From positions 124,001-188,000 of the forward strand of contig LATX02000210.1 in the NCBI GenBank assembly GCA_001466705.2: a stretch of 64,000 nucleotides of DNA. Reading direction: 5' to 3'. The notes beneath the pieces are model-generated. The model did not search any database. It saw only the letters and a list, made by a program, of their open reading frames with translations, and was not told where the DNA came from. Source of the DNA: Moniliophthora roreri (taxonomy: Eukaryota > Basidiomycota > Agaricomycetes > Agaricales > Marasmiaceae). How positions within the stretch are numbered: the first letter of the stretch is position 1; every line of letters starts with the position of its first letter. This document shows, piece after piece, positions 28,841 through 40,665 of this stretch. Made by a program: the position numbers and the translations under genes.

Positions 28841-30163
28841 ACAGCCTGATAACTCTCTTATCTTACCATCCGCCAGTGTATATATCGAAAGGAATTCCTC
28901 GTTCCGGTAGCACTCTGGGCTGGGCTTGGTCTACTGAGCAAGCAAATGCTTATTATTATCCCATCTCTAATTCCCGGCTCCTCTCAGCAAGAAATTGCAA
29001 TCATACTCCACCAATATGAAATAACACTACTTATTCCGAGACACGAAAGGGATAAATACACCTTTGGTCCCCTGTTTCATTCTTTCATCTCATTCCTTTC
29101 ATCTCAACCTGCAAGTCTACAATGTCCACCTCAGGGGAAATCCCGCAATCCAATTATTGTATCCTGACGAGAGGACAAGCCGAACGAGACAGGTGAGCTT
29201 GCATTGAGTTAACGGCACCTGTCTGAACGAACCCCGCTAGACTGGATAAACAATTCTGGTTCTATAAAAAGTATCATGGTCGGGGCTTGGTTTGCGACTC
29301 CAGGATTTCAATACCAGACGATGGTGCAGTCTTGGATGCAGCTACGGGATCAGGCAAGATGTAGTGACCATCCGTCGTGTTTCTCCACTAATACAGTACT
29401 TTTTGCAGGAGTATGGATACGCTCGCTTGCAAAACAAGTCCCGTCGTCTGTTGAGCTCTACGCAGTTGACTTGGCCCCAACTATTTGGTCTTCCGAGGGT
29501 GTTCCCAGCAACGTCCACTACTCTGTGCAGTCGATCACGTCTCTACCCGGGGACTGGACTTCCAAATTCGATTTCGTCAATCAGAGCCTTGTCGCCATTG
29601 CATTGAAGAGGCCAGACTGGCCGAAAGCTCTTGCAGAACTGTATCGAGTTCTCAAGCCAGGAGGTTATGTTCAACTGACTGAGCTTACGACGTATCCCCC
29701 ATTTCCAAAGACCAGTCCCCCACCGGAAATGCCTGACAAGGATATTCTACAAGTAATGCACCGCTTATCCAAGATGATGGACTACCTCGAGCATCCCACG
29801 ATTGAAATCCCGCGTATGCTTGAAGATGTGGGATTTCGGGAGATTAGCACAGATCTGAAACCGAGGCCGACACTCGGGAAACGATTTGGTGGTGAACATG
29901 GAGCCGATGCATTAGAGGTGAGCAGGGGGGCAATGGCTGCAGTAAAGGACATCACATTGCTCAATGATGGTTTTGGGATCGTGCGGAATGGGGAGGAGTT
30001 TGATGTGCTGATGGACCACCACGTCAAGGAGTGCGAAGAATTCGGGCTCCCTGGATGGGAGTATTGCTTCATCACTGCTCGGAAGCCCATATGAAAGATA
30101 TGCGCATCAGCCTGAAGCTCTTTACGACAGAAGAAGTTGCGAATAAGTTACGATAAATACATA
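28841..30163. repeat. Segmental duplication, copy 1 (methyltransferase block)
   Basis: Starts at ACAGCCTGATAACTC and matches 62455-63770 closely in the promoter, introns and coding part. Small indels distinguish the copies: copy 2 has 6 extra bases near 62500, and copy 1 has about 12 extra bases near 29035. Copy 1 stops exactly at the N at 30164, whereas copy 2 runs into different sequence at 63771. Confidence 0.93.
29122..30094 (+). CDS. SAM-dependent methyltransferase (UMTA/LaeA-like), copy 1
   Basis: Class I methyltransferase of the large fungal family that includes LaeA-like proteins; substrate unknown. Three exons, 29122-29192, 29241-29353 and 29409-30094, give 289 residues. Motif I reads LDAATGSG|VW across the second junction, followed by AVDLAP (acidic loop), FDFVNQSL and the post-motif ELYRVLKPGGYVQLTE. 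The second intron (29354-29408) begins gcaaga and ends tttttgcag, a GC-AG intron with the preferred AG|GCAAG context. Without it the SAM-binding loop is lost, so a plain open-frame reading from 29276 gives a false N-terminus. The first intron is GT-AG. The C-terminal half (LEVSRGAMAAVKDITLLNDG) is typical of the family. The gene sits in a duplicated block, and the paralogue is at 62729-63701. Confidence 0.88.
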
Positions 30164-30164
30164 N
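30164..30164. other. Single N, probable assembly join
   Basis: The duplicated methyltransferase block ends at this base and AT-rich transposon remnant begins. In the second copy the sequence continues differently at the same point. Confidence 0.8.
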
Positions 30165-30849
30165 ATCTTCTTGCAAAGAGAATTTTTATAAAACTATATA
30201 TAAATTCTAAATTTCAATTGTGTCCTCTCAACAAGAATATGCCTGGAGAATACTAAATTTTCAGCAGCAAAAGATATGGAATTTTCAAATTCTGAGAATT
30301 AATAGATAATACAATATATTGGAATAATTTCCATACTGAGAAAACATTAAATTTTCTCTGGTTGAAAATGCTCAGAAAATGCTGATAAGATAAGATAAAA
30401 ATTCCACATTTTCTATTGTGGGAAAGTCAGAGAAAACACTAGGAAAACAGTAGGAAAATCATGTGAAAACACTATATTTTAAAGCAGTTTTTAGATAGTT
30501 TTCATATAGTTTTCCTTTTGTATTTAACATGTTTCCTTTGATATAAAATTCAAAATCTTATATTTATTTTCTAAATGTTTTCTCACTATTTTATAAGGCA
30601 GAAAATTTAGTATATTTGTAATTAGAAAATTAAAGGATAATTCTATAATTTCATTATCATAAAATAATAAAAAAACACAGACTCTTCTGGAAATCAAAAT
30701 CCAGAGTATGCTTGCTGTTTTCAATATGTGATGACAACTTGAAACTAATAGAATTTTCTGAGTGTTGTCTGGAAGCAAATATATAGCAGTATTCTGGGTG
30801 TATTTTCTTTGTATTAATAGCATAAAAAGAACACCTCGTACATAGTGAC

Positions 30850-31176
30850 AGGAGGTAACAGTACTGTGATTGGGCCCAGTAGAGCAATTCTGTTGTCTTC
30901 TGTCAAGACTTGTGTGAATATAGCCATTTGTTTGTCGACCTGAGTGATGGCTTCATTTAATGTCCATCAGTGGTTTCACAGGAAGACAAGGCTGCCTAAA
31001 CATGTTTGCAGTTCTAGATTGTCAGAGGCAGCTTAGAGTAAGTTCTTGTTGTAGTGCTTGCTATTGATGACATAGAGCAATTCGAAGGTGGATGGATGAA
31101 AGAAACCTCAGTAGGTGATTTCTTCAGAGAAGTCAGAAGTGGAGAGAGGAGCAGGAGATTGGGCAGTAGAGGACAT
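30850..31176 (-). pseudogene. ORF3 remnant of element B
   Basis: Begins with an ATG at 31176, 18 bases after the pol stop (31195). The frame is broken by several stops. Translation through the stops aligns almost without gaps over about 72 positions with ORF3 of element A. Shared positions include LL..(F/I)N...Y, AA..N.L..C..SL.FL and a closing GPITV. I infer a shared third gene. Function unknown. Confidence 0.65.
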
Positions 31177-31194
31177 TGTGAGTATTAATGGGGT

Positions 31195-34100
31195 TTAGCA
31201 TAGGCAATGTGCAACTTTATAAGTGAGGTATAATTCCATTGCATGCTTCAGTTGGCTCAGTTTTCTCCATTGGTTGTAAGATGAATCATAACCTTTCCAT
31301 TGTACAAGGTACTCCTTCAGATTTTTCCCTCTAGGTTGATGTCTAATAATTGCTTCGATTTCATATTCTTCAACTCCTTCTACTATGTCTGGCAGTGGTT
31401 CTAGGAAGTTTGGTCCATGGATATCATTCTCTTTGTATGGGGACAATAGCCCAGCATGGAAAACAGGGTGAATTCACCATTGAAAAGGGAGTTTCAGCTT
31501 GTATGTCACAGGGCCTAGGACCTGTTCTATTTTGAAGGGCTCTTCTCTCTTTGGTGATAGTTTTGAGGTTGGGTATTCTAATGACAGGTTCTTCTCTTTG
31601 AGCCATACCTTCTGTCCTTTTTCGAACTTGTCAAAAATCCTTCTGCTTCTTTCTCTCATTTTCCTTACTGCTATGTCCAACAGGGCAGATGTTTCTTCCC
31701 TTAGCTTCTTCAGCTCTGTAATCCTTTGTTCTACTGAGGGTATATTGGTTTGTTCAAAGACAGTTGGGAGCAGTCTGGGGTGATATTCTATTATTAGGTA
31801 AAAGGGACTTTGTTTTGTGGCAGAATGTGTCCAACTGTTATGTGCAAATTCTGTGAATAGTAGAAGTTTCTTCTATTTCATTTGTTCTTTTGTGCAGAAG
31901 AATCAAAGGAAATTTTCTATTTCTTGGTTGACCCTTTCAGTTTCTCTGTCGGTTTGTGGATAGTAGGTGGCACTTAGCATTTGTTTTATCTCTAATAACC
32001 TTCCCATCTCTCAAAATACATCTGTAGTGAACCTTGGATCTCAATTGGAGATTAACTTGTCTGGGAGTCTGAATCTCTTGTATATGTGTGCAAGTAAAAG
32101 TTCCACTGTTCCCTGGGCATCTAGCTTCTTTTTGCAGAGTATGAGAATTACCCCATAGTAGCCACATGGTCCACCATGACTAAAAAACTATTATCTCCAT
32201 CTGATTCAGGTAGATTTATTATTAGGTCTATCATTGCAATTTGGAATGGTAGCACATCTTTGTGACCTTATAAAGGTTATATTGGTGTTCTTGTTGGATG
32301 TATGTTGATTTTCATTTGTTGACATGCTGCACATCCATCAACAAACTTTCAGATGAATTTCCCCATTCCTGGCCACCAGTAGTCTTTTTGTATTTGATCA
32401 ATAGTGTTCCACTGACCTGAGTGTCCATGTGGTAAAGCTTCATGTATGCTCTTGACTAATGCTTATTGTAAGCTTGCATTGTCCAGTACATATACTTGTT
32501 TCTTGAAAAATAGCAGTCCATCTTCAAACTTCCAATCTTGCAGTACTGATTTGATTGGAGGAACTCTTTTCTTTAAGATGCTCTCAAGAGCCATGTTTTT
32601 GAAGTTGTGTCTTCTGACAATGCTTTTTCAATGTTGTGCTTTAGCTTAGTATTTACAATGTTGATGAACAACTTATCAGGTAACATGATAATGTCTTCAT
32701 TATTGTTGTTGTTTTCTTTGACCAGATCTTCCTGTCTTGACAAAGCATCTGATTGCACCATTTTTGATCCTGGTACATGTATGAGATGTAGATTGAACTG
32801 GGAAAGGAAGACACTCTATTGTGCTTGTCATTGGTTTAATTTCTGTGCTGTTTAGAAATAAGTTAAGTTCTCATGATCAGATAGAATAGTCACTAGGTGT
32901 AGTCCCTCTAATAGGTAATGTTGCCATGCCTCTAGTGCCTTGACAATGGCTAATAGCTCCCAATCATATATCTCATAGTTTCGTTCTGTAGTGGTCAGAG
33001 CATGAGATATATATCCACAGAGGTGGTATTCTCCATCTTCTGCTTTCTGTTGTAGTATCACTCTGGTGGCCCATTTCAAAGCATCAGCTTTGATTACAAA
33101 TAGTTTCTCTTCATTTGGCATTTTCAGGATGGGTTCAGATAGGAATCTTCACTTAAGCAATTTGAAAGCCCAGTTACATTCAGCAGTCCAGTTGAAAGAT
33201 ATCCCTTTCCTGGTTAAATCATAGAGAGGTTTTGTGAGTTTGGCATATTTCTCTATAAACTTGTGATAGAAATTTGTGAACTCTAAAAATGATCTCACAT
33301 CTTTAATTGTTTTTGGTGCTTCCCAATCTTTGATTTCTGCTAATTTGATCAGGTCCATTGTGATATATCCTGGTCAGATAACCAGTCTCAAAAACAGCAC
33401 TTCAGTAACATCAAACTTGCATTTCTCTGGCTTCAAATATAGATTGTTTTTCTGTAATCATTCTAGAACTCGCCTCATTCTGGCCTAATGGATTTGTCTG
33501 TTGTCTGAAAAGATCAGTATGTCATCCATATAGACAACACACCATTCTTTGTCAATGAAGTCCTTCAGGATGTTGTTCATGAAAGATTGGAAAGTTGCAG
33601 GCAAATTCATAAGCCCAAAGAACATGATGGTTGGTTTGAACAATCCTTGACTTGTCTTGAATGTGGCCTTCCATTGATCACCATCTCTGATCCTGATATT
33701 GTTGTAACTATTCCTAAGGTCCAGTTTGGAAAAGATCTGTAACCAATAGGAGTGGATACTGATTTTGATCATCCTATTATTTAGTTCACAGTAGTCTTGA
33801 CAGGGTTGTAATGCTTCTACTTCTTTTTTTGCAACAAAAAAGAAGGGAGATGCCATAGAAGAGATTGAGGGTCAAATATATTCTTTCTGTAGGTTTTCAT
33901 CCAAGAACTTGTCTTTTTCGATTCATTCTTTTGGAGCTAAAGGGTAAATTTTGAAATCCCTTGGTTTAAAGTCTGGTTTTAGATTGATCAGGTGGTTGTA
34001 TGGTCGAGACAGAGGAAATCTTTCTGCTTTCTTCTTTTTGAATCAGTCCATATAGTCTGAAAGGTAGGGCAGAACTAATTCTTCCAAAGGTTTTTCTTTT

Positions 34101-34702
34101 GATTTGTGAGTCTGTGCTAGAGTCTGAGAAGCTATTAACTTAGCATTGATTCTAACTTCATCTGTATCCATCTTTTCTCTGATGAAGCTTCATATCAGTA
34201 CTTCTTCATCTTTGGCTTTATCCAAGGCACTCTGGAATCGTTTTGCAAGGACCTTTCATCTTGGTCAGAATTTTACTACTCCCATAACCCAATTGATGTC
34301 TGGGTTATGATCCTGTAACCAGAGTAGTCCTAGAATGATTCTTTCTGGCCCTAATCCTGAAATGAGGAACATTTCTCTCATTTGTCTTCCTCCAATTGTA
34401 AGATTTACTGTTACTGAATGTGTAATCCATTCAGTTTTGTTTCTGGTCCCATCAATATTAAATACTTTGATGGGTTTCTCTAGTTTGTTCTAGGGAACCT
34501 TGAGTCATTAGGCTTCTTCATTACTGATAAAGCACCCTTCTGCTCTAGAGTTGACTAAGGCTTTTTCTTTGACAGTTTCTGTTCCAACCTTGTATGTAAG
34601 AGGAATGTGTATAGAATTTCATTCCAACTTAGCTAATACAATGTTCAAAATCGTAATCAACAGTGGTAAGAGCATCAGCCTCTTCTGCCCTTTTAAAAAC
34701 CC
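31195..34702 (-). pseudogene. pol of element B (protease, RT, RNase H, integrase, chromodomain)
   Basis: Read leftwards: reverse transcriptase around 33856-33485 with [11 protein letters not shown] and the catalytic [13 protein letters not shown], RNase H around 33121-32852 (IKADALKWATRV, YDWELLAIVKAL), integrase pieces 32500-31450 in several frames, and a chromodomain at 31330-31195 (EYLVQWKGYDSSYNQW) whose stop is at 31195. Numerous stops and frame breaks make it non-functional. QDYCELN in place of the usual QDYRELN fits a CGN to TGN change. A gag-pol slippery GGGTTTT followed by TAA lies at the right border. Confidence 0.85.
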
Positions 34703-35990
34703 TCCATTCCCATGAGATCCAAGATCTTATTTTTGTTCCATTTCTTCTTGTTCCAGTACTATAGCTCTAATCTTGATGAACATTTCTTTAGCAGAGAGTT
34801 TTTTGGGTTCATTCTTTAGAGTTTGTCCTTTTGTAGGGCAATCTTGTGAGATGTGACCAGTCTGAGTGCATTTGAAACACTTCTCTTGCACCATGTAATC
34901 TTTTCTGTCTGATTCAGAGAGAATCCTCCCAATAACTGTCTCCTGTTTCTCCTTTCATACTATCTTTGGCTTTGTTGTCTCTTTTCTTCCTCTTTTGATC
35001 CTCTATTTTTCTGTGGCCACTTCAGTCATCTTGAATTGATTATCATAGTGAATGGCCATCTTGTACCAATTGTCCAATTTAGTCAGTGCTTCTTCTGGAC
35101 AATTCAAAATCTTCAACTGGAGTGTCAGAGGAAGTCCTTCTCTGAAGATCTTTGTGAGAGCTTGGTTGTCATATCTAGTTTCCATGGTGAGTAATTGGAA
35201 GTCATGTATATATTCATCGGCTTGGTCCTTCATCTGTAGATCATCAATCTTTAATTGCACATCTCTGGCAGTATCTATTGGTTGCCAGGTTTCTTTAAAC
35301 CTCTTTTGGAAAGCACTCCAAGTTTCTTCAGCTTTCTGAATTACATTTCTGTTTTCATCTTCCTGTTCATCTTCAAAAAGGTTCATCAACTCAGATTGCT
35401 TCCATTTCAGAGCCTTCTCTCATATATAGGAAAGCATGAACATCTTCTTTTCATGTGTGTTGTATTTCTTTCTGTTCATTTGAAGGTAAAGTTTAACATC
35501 TAGCATAAATCAGTAAGTATCTTTATGATCTCCTTTGAAGAAATCAGGGACTGCTACCTTGACACCTTCATCTTTATCCTTTGTTTGTTCTAATACTGAG
35601 GTTGCGATCATCATTGCCTATTGTTCATCAGCTGTATCATCTTCTTTTTTTACATCTGCTGGGGGAGTAGTAGAAACAGCACTTCTACTGGGTCCTGGTG
35701 TGGTCATTGTGGGTTCAGGAAAGTTCTCTGATGGATCTTGAGGTGTGTCAGAATGATTAGATGGTAGAGTGTCTTTGGATTCTGGCTGTTCTAAGTGATC
35801 AAAAAGTCCTTCAATGTTTCAGACCGCTTCTCTTCATTGTTGGCAGGTGATTCATCTAGTTGGGTTGGTGTCTCCTTCTTGAGTCTGTTCAGTTAGATTG
35901 ATTTTGTTGTTGATCTGGGATTTGTCTTGTGCAGTAAGGCATGCTTGTAGGGGTGTTGTTGCTTCGGTTGTTGCCTAGACCTCGAGAGGT
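34693..35990 (-). pseudogene. gag of element B
   Basis: Matrix/capsid part at 35389-35003 (WSAFQKRFKETWQPIDTARD, QLKIDDLQMKDQADEYIHDF) parallels the gag core of element A. A zinc knuckle near 34860 reads CFKCTQTGHISQDC (CX2CX4HX4C). It ends in GGT TTT TAA at 34693. Frames are interrupted upstream. Confidence 0.8.
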
Positions 35991-36000
35991 TGGCAATAGA

Positions 36001-36012
36001 TCAGCTTGACCT
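36001..36012 (-). promoter_or_regulatory. Primer-binding site of element B (self-priming type)
   Basis: TCAGCTTGACCT just inside the 5' LTR is the exact reverse complement of LTR bases 36162-36173. It is conserved 12/12 although the rest of the element is decayed. Confidence 0.6.
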
Positions 36013-36014
36013 TT

Positions 36015-36451
36015 TGTTATGTTACTTGCACAGCAATGACAACAACTCAACACTACTAAGCGAAGTAATGTCAAGTTCATAAGGTTCAAGTTTGAGTTCA
36101 CTCAGTCACAACTGAGGTTCAGATGGTTCAGTCATTGGCTAGATATAAAGTTGATTTAACCAGGTCAAGCTGAGGAGCTTAGACCTAGTTCTATGTACTT
36201 AAATACAATTGTTGTATCTACTTGTTTAGAGAGAGAGAGAGAATGTTATAGAATAGTAAAGAATGAGTAATTAAATAAGCAAATGGAAAGCAGTAGAAGT
36301 TGATGGAACTGAATGAGTAAGCATGGAAAAGGATGGAATGTTGTAGAAGTACAAGTATAAAGGATACTGAAAAGGGAACTAGGAATGTGGATATGTCCAG
36401 ATGTAAATGAAAAGCATAGTATGAGTGTCTGTACCTAGAGAAAATGTAACA
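36015..36451 (-). repeat. 5' LTR of element B
   Basis: 437 bp, starting TGTTATGTTACTTGC and ending TGTAACA on the plus strand, with a recognisable version of the element A LTR throughout. Contains an AAATAC-type TATA box (CTTAAATA near 36198-36205, minus-strand TATTTAAG) about 25-32 bases upstream of the predicted transcript start at 36173. A GA run lies near 36227. Confidence 0.8.
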
Positions 36452-37794
36452 GAAGCAGTCAATTCAAGTTGGTGCCAATGGTTCAGAAACTGGTCATTTC
36501 GATAGGATATAGAATGAGAGTGTACTGCAGGCATTGTCTCAACACTAGTCACATGGAAAACATGGACTGCCTCTCATTGAGATGCTGAAATGCTCTACTT
36601 TTGCTAAAGATTTCAGATCCTTTGGAAGTTGAATCTCACCTTCAAGATAGCATGGTTGGTACTACCACTAGTGTTTGGAGGATTCCACTATAAAGCAGTG
36701 CAGACATCCTCTGTGGTCTCGTTCCAGTTGAACTTTGAATTAGATGGCCTCTAGTACTTAATTCTCCTTCATAGATACAGCTTGATAGAGTCTCCAGGGT
36801 GAGCCACATCTAAGGCTTGTATGTTTTAGGCTCAAGAATTTGAGAAAACAAGAAATGACTGAACCCCATGTGTACATCATACAAAATGGCAAGTCAGCAT
36901 GACTGAGGAACAATGCCTAAGACTCATGAACACCCTTATATATCTAGGGATCCCCAGTTATGGAGATTATGGCAAAGGGGGGGTGGTTATGTCACCCATG
37001 ATTCGTCATGACCCTCTGCCAACTGGTTTTGAAGTCAGTGATTTGATGTGACTGGTAAATGGGGCTCTTGGCTGGTTTGAGGATGTCATAGCTGGGTCAT
37101 TGCTAGTTAATGTAGAGATAGCCAGTTAGTCATATTGTATCTAGCAATGGATAGAATAACTGGTTACCTGATGTCCTATCCAGTAAAAGGGGCCTTAACC
37201 ACCCTATAACCCCTCTAACTGGTTATGGCAGTTAATAGAGGTTAAGGCAAGTTGGCAGCAGTCATTATTGGTTTAAGGCAGCTATAGGGCTCAAAACAAG
37301 CAAACACAGGTTTCTGGTGTGATAACCAGTTAGTGGGAATACAACTAGTAAAAGGGAGATCTCACCTCAATAACTGTACATTGCAGAAAACAGAGAATAT
37401 TTTGAGTAGCAGGTCAGCATAACAAGTACAGGTAGAATATATTTCCTTGTATTATTTTGCCATTCACACCATATTGAAACCATTATAACATGAATTAACC
37501 ATTAACTAGTGGCAATACAGACATCAATGCAATACATGCAAGTACTACAAACAACAATGGAGAAAACAGTACAGTAATGAGAGTGATGCATTATTCCGTG
37601 AATGAGGTATGTGTCTGATGCAATATAGTGATAACAATGGATGAGAGTCCAAAATGGGAGCAGATGCAGAAGTGAGTCAATGAGAGAAAATGCAGCAGAG
37701 AGTGAGGACAGCAAGGGAAGCAAGTACGAGTGTGAGTTACAAGTGTAGCAAAACAGCAAAGACAGTGAATAATTAAAAAATAACCTATTAGGTC
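36452..37794. other. Repeat-derived, CpG-poor non-coding stretch
   Basis: The first 57 bases match the last 57 bases of the window (63944-64000), differing only at CpG sites. The middle part has recurrent CTGGTTA/AACCAG words. No coding region is supported. Confidence 0.5.
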
Positions 37795-38800
37795 ACCTGG
37801 GTGCTGTTGGCAGGATCAGATGGTGTTGAGTTGGATGCAGCAGCAGCCTGAGCCAGGGCCAAAGCCATATCCAAACCTTCATCAGGTTTGTCACCAATAG
37901 GGTTGGCCAGTTGCAAAACTTGCCTATAAGAACATGTCAAAAATCAGTGAAATGTTTAAAAGTAGTTAGAAAACATACCTGTTCCACCAATCCAGAGTTA
38001 CTTTTTGCCATTTAGAAGGTCCTGCCTTGAAGATGGTGATGATGTTATGATAAAATGCAAAAATATTGAATCCTCTGACAGTATGGGACCAAGTATTGTG
38101 AGTCATGAGCATAAAGAATGCCTACAAACATAGTTAGAAACTTGAAATATGTGAATAGATTCAAATACCTGGCAAGCAATGTAGACAATGGACTCAATTG
38201 TGACTGTGTTAATACCATCTCTAACAGCATTGCCACCATCTCCACCACTAGCCTCTGATAGCCTCAAGGCAGCCATTGGTTTGACAAGAATACTTTGCCA
38301 TAACTAGACACTGAATATCATCAGTAAGATACTCATGAAACATTGCAGTACTTATGTGGACCAGCAAATAACCTCAGAGAAAGCCAAAGAGACTCATAGT
38401 TTTGAGCAGTAACCTCTTGATCTCTTCATGAGTGCTATTATAACATTAGTAGCATATATAGAGAAACACTAGCTATATATGCAAGTCTGACATTGGCATT
38501 GACACTTTTGAATTTGTCAATAAAGGAAACAGTGCAGAGAAGAGGTGCAATTGAGGGGTGTTCAACACCTTGACCATATTTTATCTTTGGATTGAGATAT
38601 GGGATAAGGTTGCAGTCATTCCAATTGATATCTGGATTGCCAGAGATGAGTTGTATCTCTGCCTTTGCTTTGCCAGTATCAGCCTTTCAAGCAGAGCAAT
38701 AACCATATTGAATCTATAGGACATCTAGTTAATGTCTCATTATGATAGAGGGTTAGCAGTACTTACTATGCAAGCAAGGCATGAAAAAAATTCAGTTTAC
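37795..38800 (-). pseudogene. Decayed gene for an uncharacterised Agaricomycete protein (DUF6698-like, from memory)
   Basis: Several intron-separated coding pieces on the minus strand. One exon (about 38273-38172) gives SGGDGGNAVRDGI and ESIVYIACQ. The next (about 38125-37985) gives FFMLMTHNTWSHTVRGFNIF, then ITIFKAGPSKWQ and LDWWNRQV. The last, ending in TAA near 37795, gives PDEGLDMALALAQAAAASNS. GT-AG junctions between these pieces are intact. Another conserved-looking piece near 38670-38490 reads ISGNPDINWNDCNLIPYLNP. Upstream parts are broken and the inverted-repeat structure at 38913 truncates it. The pattern (hydrophobic Y.AxQ.FF.L.., then FY.NI.....W....L.WWN.QV) resembles a large family of basidiomycete proteins of unknown function. 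The family name is from memory and unverified. Confidence 0.5.
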
Positions 38801-39237
38801 CATTCACCATCAAGGTATATGCATGTTTCTTTTAAGTATTGGCATACAAATGGGTGTTTGACCTTTATGGCCTGGTAAATATCCAAGTAGATGGCCTTAT
38901 GTTCCTTGGATCTGCAGTAAAGGAAGTAAGTTTTTGGCAAAAAGTAACAACAGTATTTAGTAACTGTTTTGTAAAAAGCAACAACAGCTAAAACAACAAA
39001 TTTTTTTGACAAAAAGCTCAATTTGACAAAAAACTTTAATCTCTAGTATTATGTGTAATTATTAATAGTTAATATGCAATATATGTATATATTTAGAATC
39101 TACTTGACTAGGGCTACATAACAGTCTAAAATTGTAATATCTGACATTGTTTTATAGCTAGCATATATAATAGTATAATATGTATTGCTAGATGTATACT
39201 AGGCCATACTAGAGCTTGATAGAGGGGCTGTAAAATA

Positions 39238-39238
39238 N
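39238..39238. other. Single N marking a small gap
   Basis: In the inverted partner arm, roughly 120-130 bases separate the sequences that meet at this N, so the N stands for missing sequence rather than one unread base. Confidence 0.75.
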
Positions 39239-40384
39239 TGGTACCATTCATATGAATTTTCCTGATAACAATTCCTTTACTTTTTTAGCCTTGTATACTT
39301 ATAAAACTCATTTCTACTCTGAAGTAACCTTTTCCCAGTGATTTCAGTACTATAATAATGGGTAAACAACCTGTATATGTAGAATATGGTATTGATACTA
39401 CTCATATGAATTTTCCTAGTAACCATTCTTGCACTTTTACAATCATGTATCTTTATCAAACCCATTTCCACTCTAAGATAACCTTTCCCCAGTGATCTGG
39501 TACTATAATAAATAGATAAATAGCCTGTATGTGCATAATATGGACATTTTGGCTTTATGCAATCTGGTAGATGACTTATGATGGTTATAGAAGTATCCTA
39601 TATGGTGAATGTTGTAGATTGGGTGTCCTAGTATATAGGAAAATAAATTTACAAGCCAATTTCATTAGGTATTAGTGGATATATGAGCAAAATACTGAAA
39701 AAACCCAAACTAAGGTGTTGGATGGTCTTGTATGGGATCTATTGATGCTAGACCTTACACCTCATAGCTGGAACATCCTATATATGCCTGAACATTAGGG
39801 ACAGCAGTCAAGAGGTCTAGTATTTTTTCCTGGGTCACTACAGTCAAATCTGCTTTTTTGGCAATTTTGGTAGTACTACAGAACAGGCAATAATTTGGAT
39901 GGGCTAAAGCATGGCCAGAACTTCTTTGTTGATGTACTGATGAGAAATATATACTTACCCAAGCATTTACAGTGCTCTAATATACTTTTTACAGAGCATA
40001 ATTGTTGTACAAATAATTTAGCCAGTAATCATGAAATAACTCCCCAAGAGATGACTACCATATCAAGGTGACTTCAGATTTGAGTTCAGTGACCCAAAAA
40101 AGAGTAGAGAGCAACTTTTGGGTATTTAAATAGCATCAGATTCAATGGATGTTCAGAAAGCATCAAAAAATCATTTACATTAGAGCATATTTGATTACAT
40201 ATACAAAAGTTTTGTATGAACAACAAGATCCAATAATTTTTTCACATCATTTATACAACAAGCTCCACTCCGCCTGTTACAACATGACTTTCTCAGATTA
40301 CTCATTCTTGATGACCCCCCTCTATGCCATTTACCTGTACCTTAGTCATATTCCCCTTGCCCTCTTATAAAGCATGCTTCTCTC

Positions 40385-40665
40385 TGCTGCAGCCTTATTC
40401 AGTGCAGCTAGTTATATTTAGACCATCCAATAGCCATTTGACCTCATTAGTAGCTTACTGATTAAGTAGCTATTATTAGATAGAAGGCTGATTGTATTTA
40501 AGCCTCATGATCTACTGTTAAGCTTCCTCAGCTTAACCTGGTTAATAGTTAATTCCATTGCTTTGTGCTAAGCAACCCGCTAGTGGACCTCTGAACCTCA
40601 GCAAGTGGGCTGAGTGTACTGGATCTTGACCTTGCTAGAGGTTGCTGGCCTGAGCAACTGTAACA
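40385..40665 (+). repeat. Gypsy-type LTR, plus orientation, probably solo or truncated
   Basis: Contains TATTTAAGCC and, about 30 bases on, CTCAGCTTAACCTGG, the same arrangement as the TATA box and start region of the A/B LTRs but in reverse orientation, and ends in CTGTAACA at 40665. The left boundary is uncertain. Confidence 0.45.

Larger units (their letters stand above)
30165..36451 (-). mobile_element. Decayed Ty3/Gypsy retrotransposon B
   Basis: Same layout as element A on the same strand: 5' LTR on the right (36015-36451), then gag, pol with integrase and chromodomain, and an ORF3 remnant. The left end runs to the N at 30164, and no 3' LTR is present. The coding part has many stops and Arg-to-Cys/Gln/stop type changes, and CpG is very rare, in contrast to element A. 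Amino-acid similarity to A is clear throughout but nucleotide identity is moderate, so it is a separate lineage and not simply a mutated copy. Confidence 0.88.

Noticed and set aside
29276..29408. Methyltransferase start at MVGAWFATPG
   Set aside because: It is an out-of-frame reading of exon 2 and the GC-AG intron. The spliced model from 29122 has an intact SAM motif.
31499..31783. Plus-strand frames over 31350-33000
   Set aside because: Antisense of the integrase and RNase H remnants of element B.
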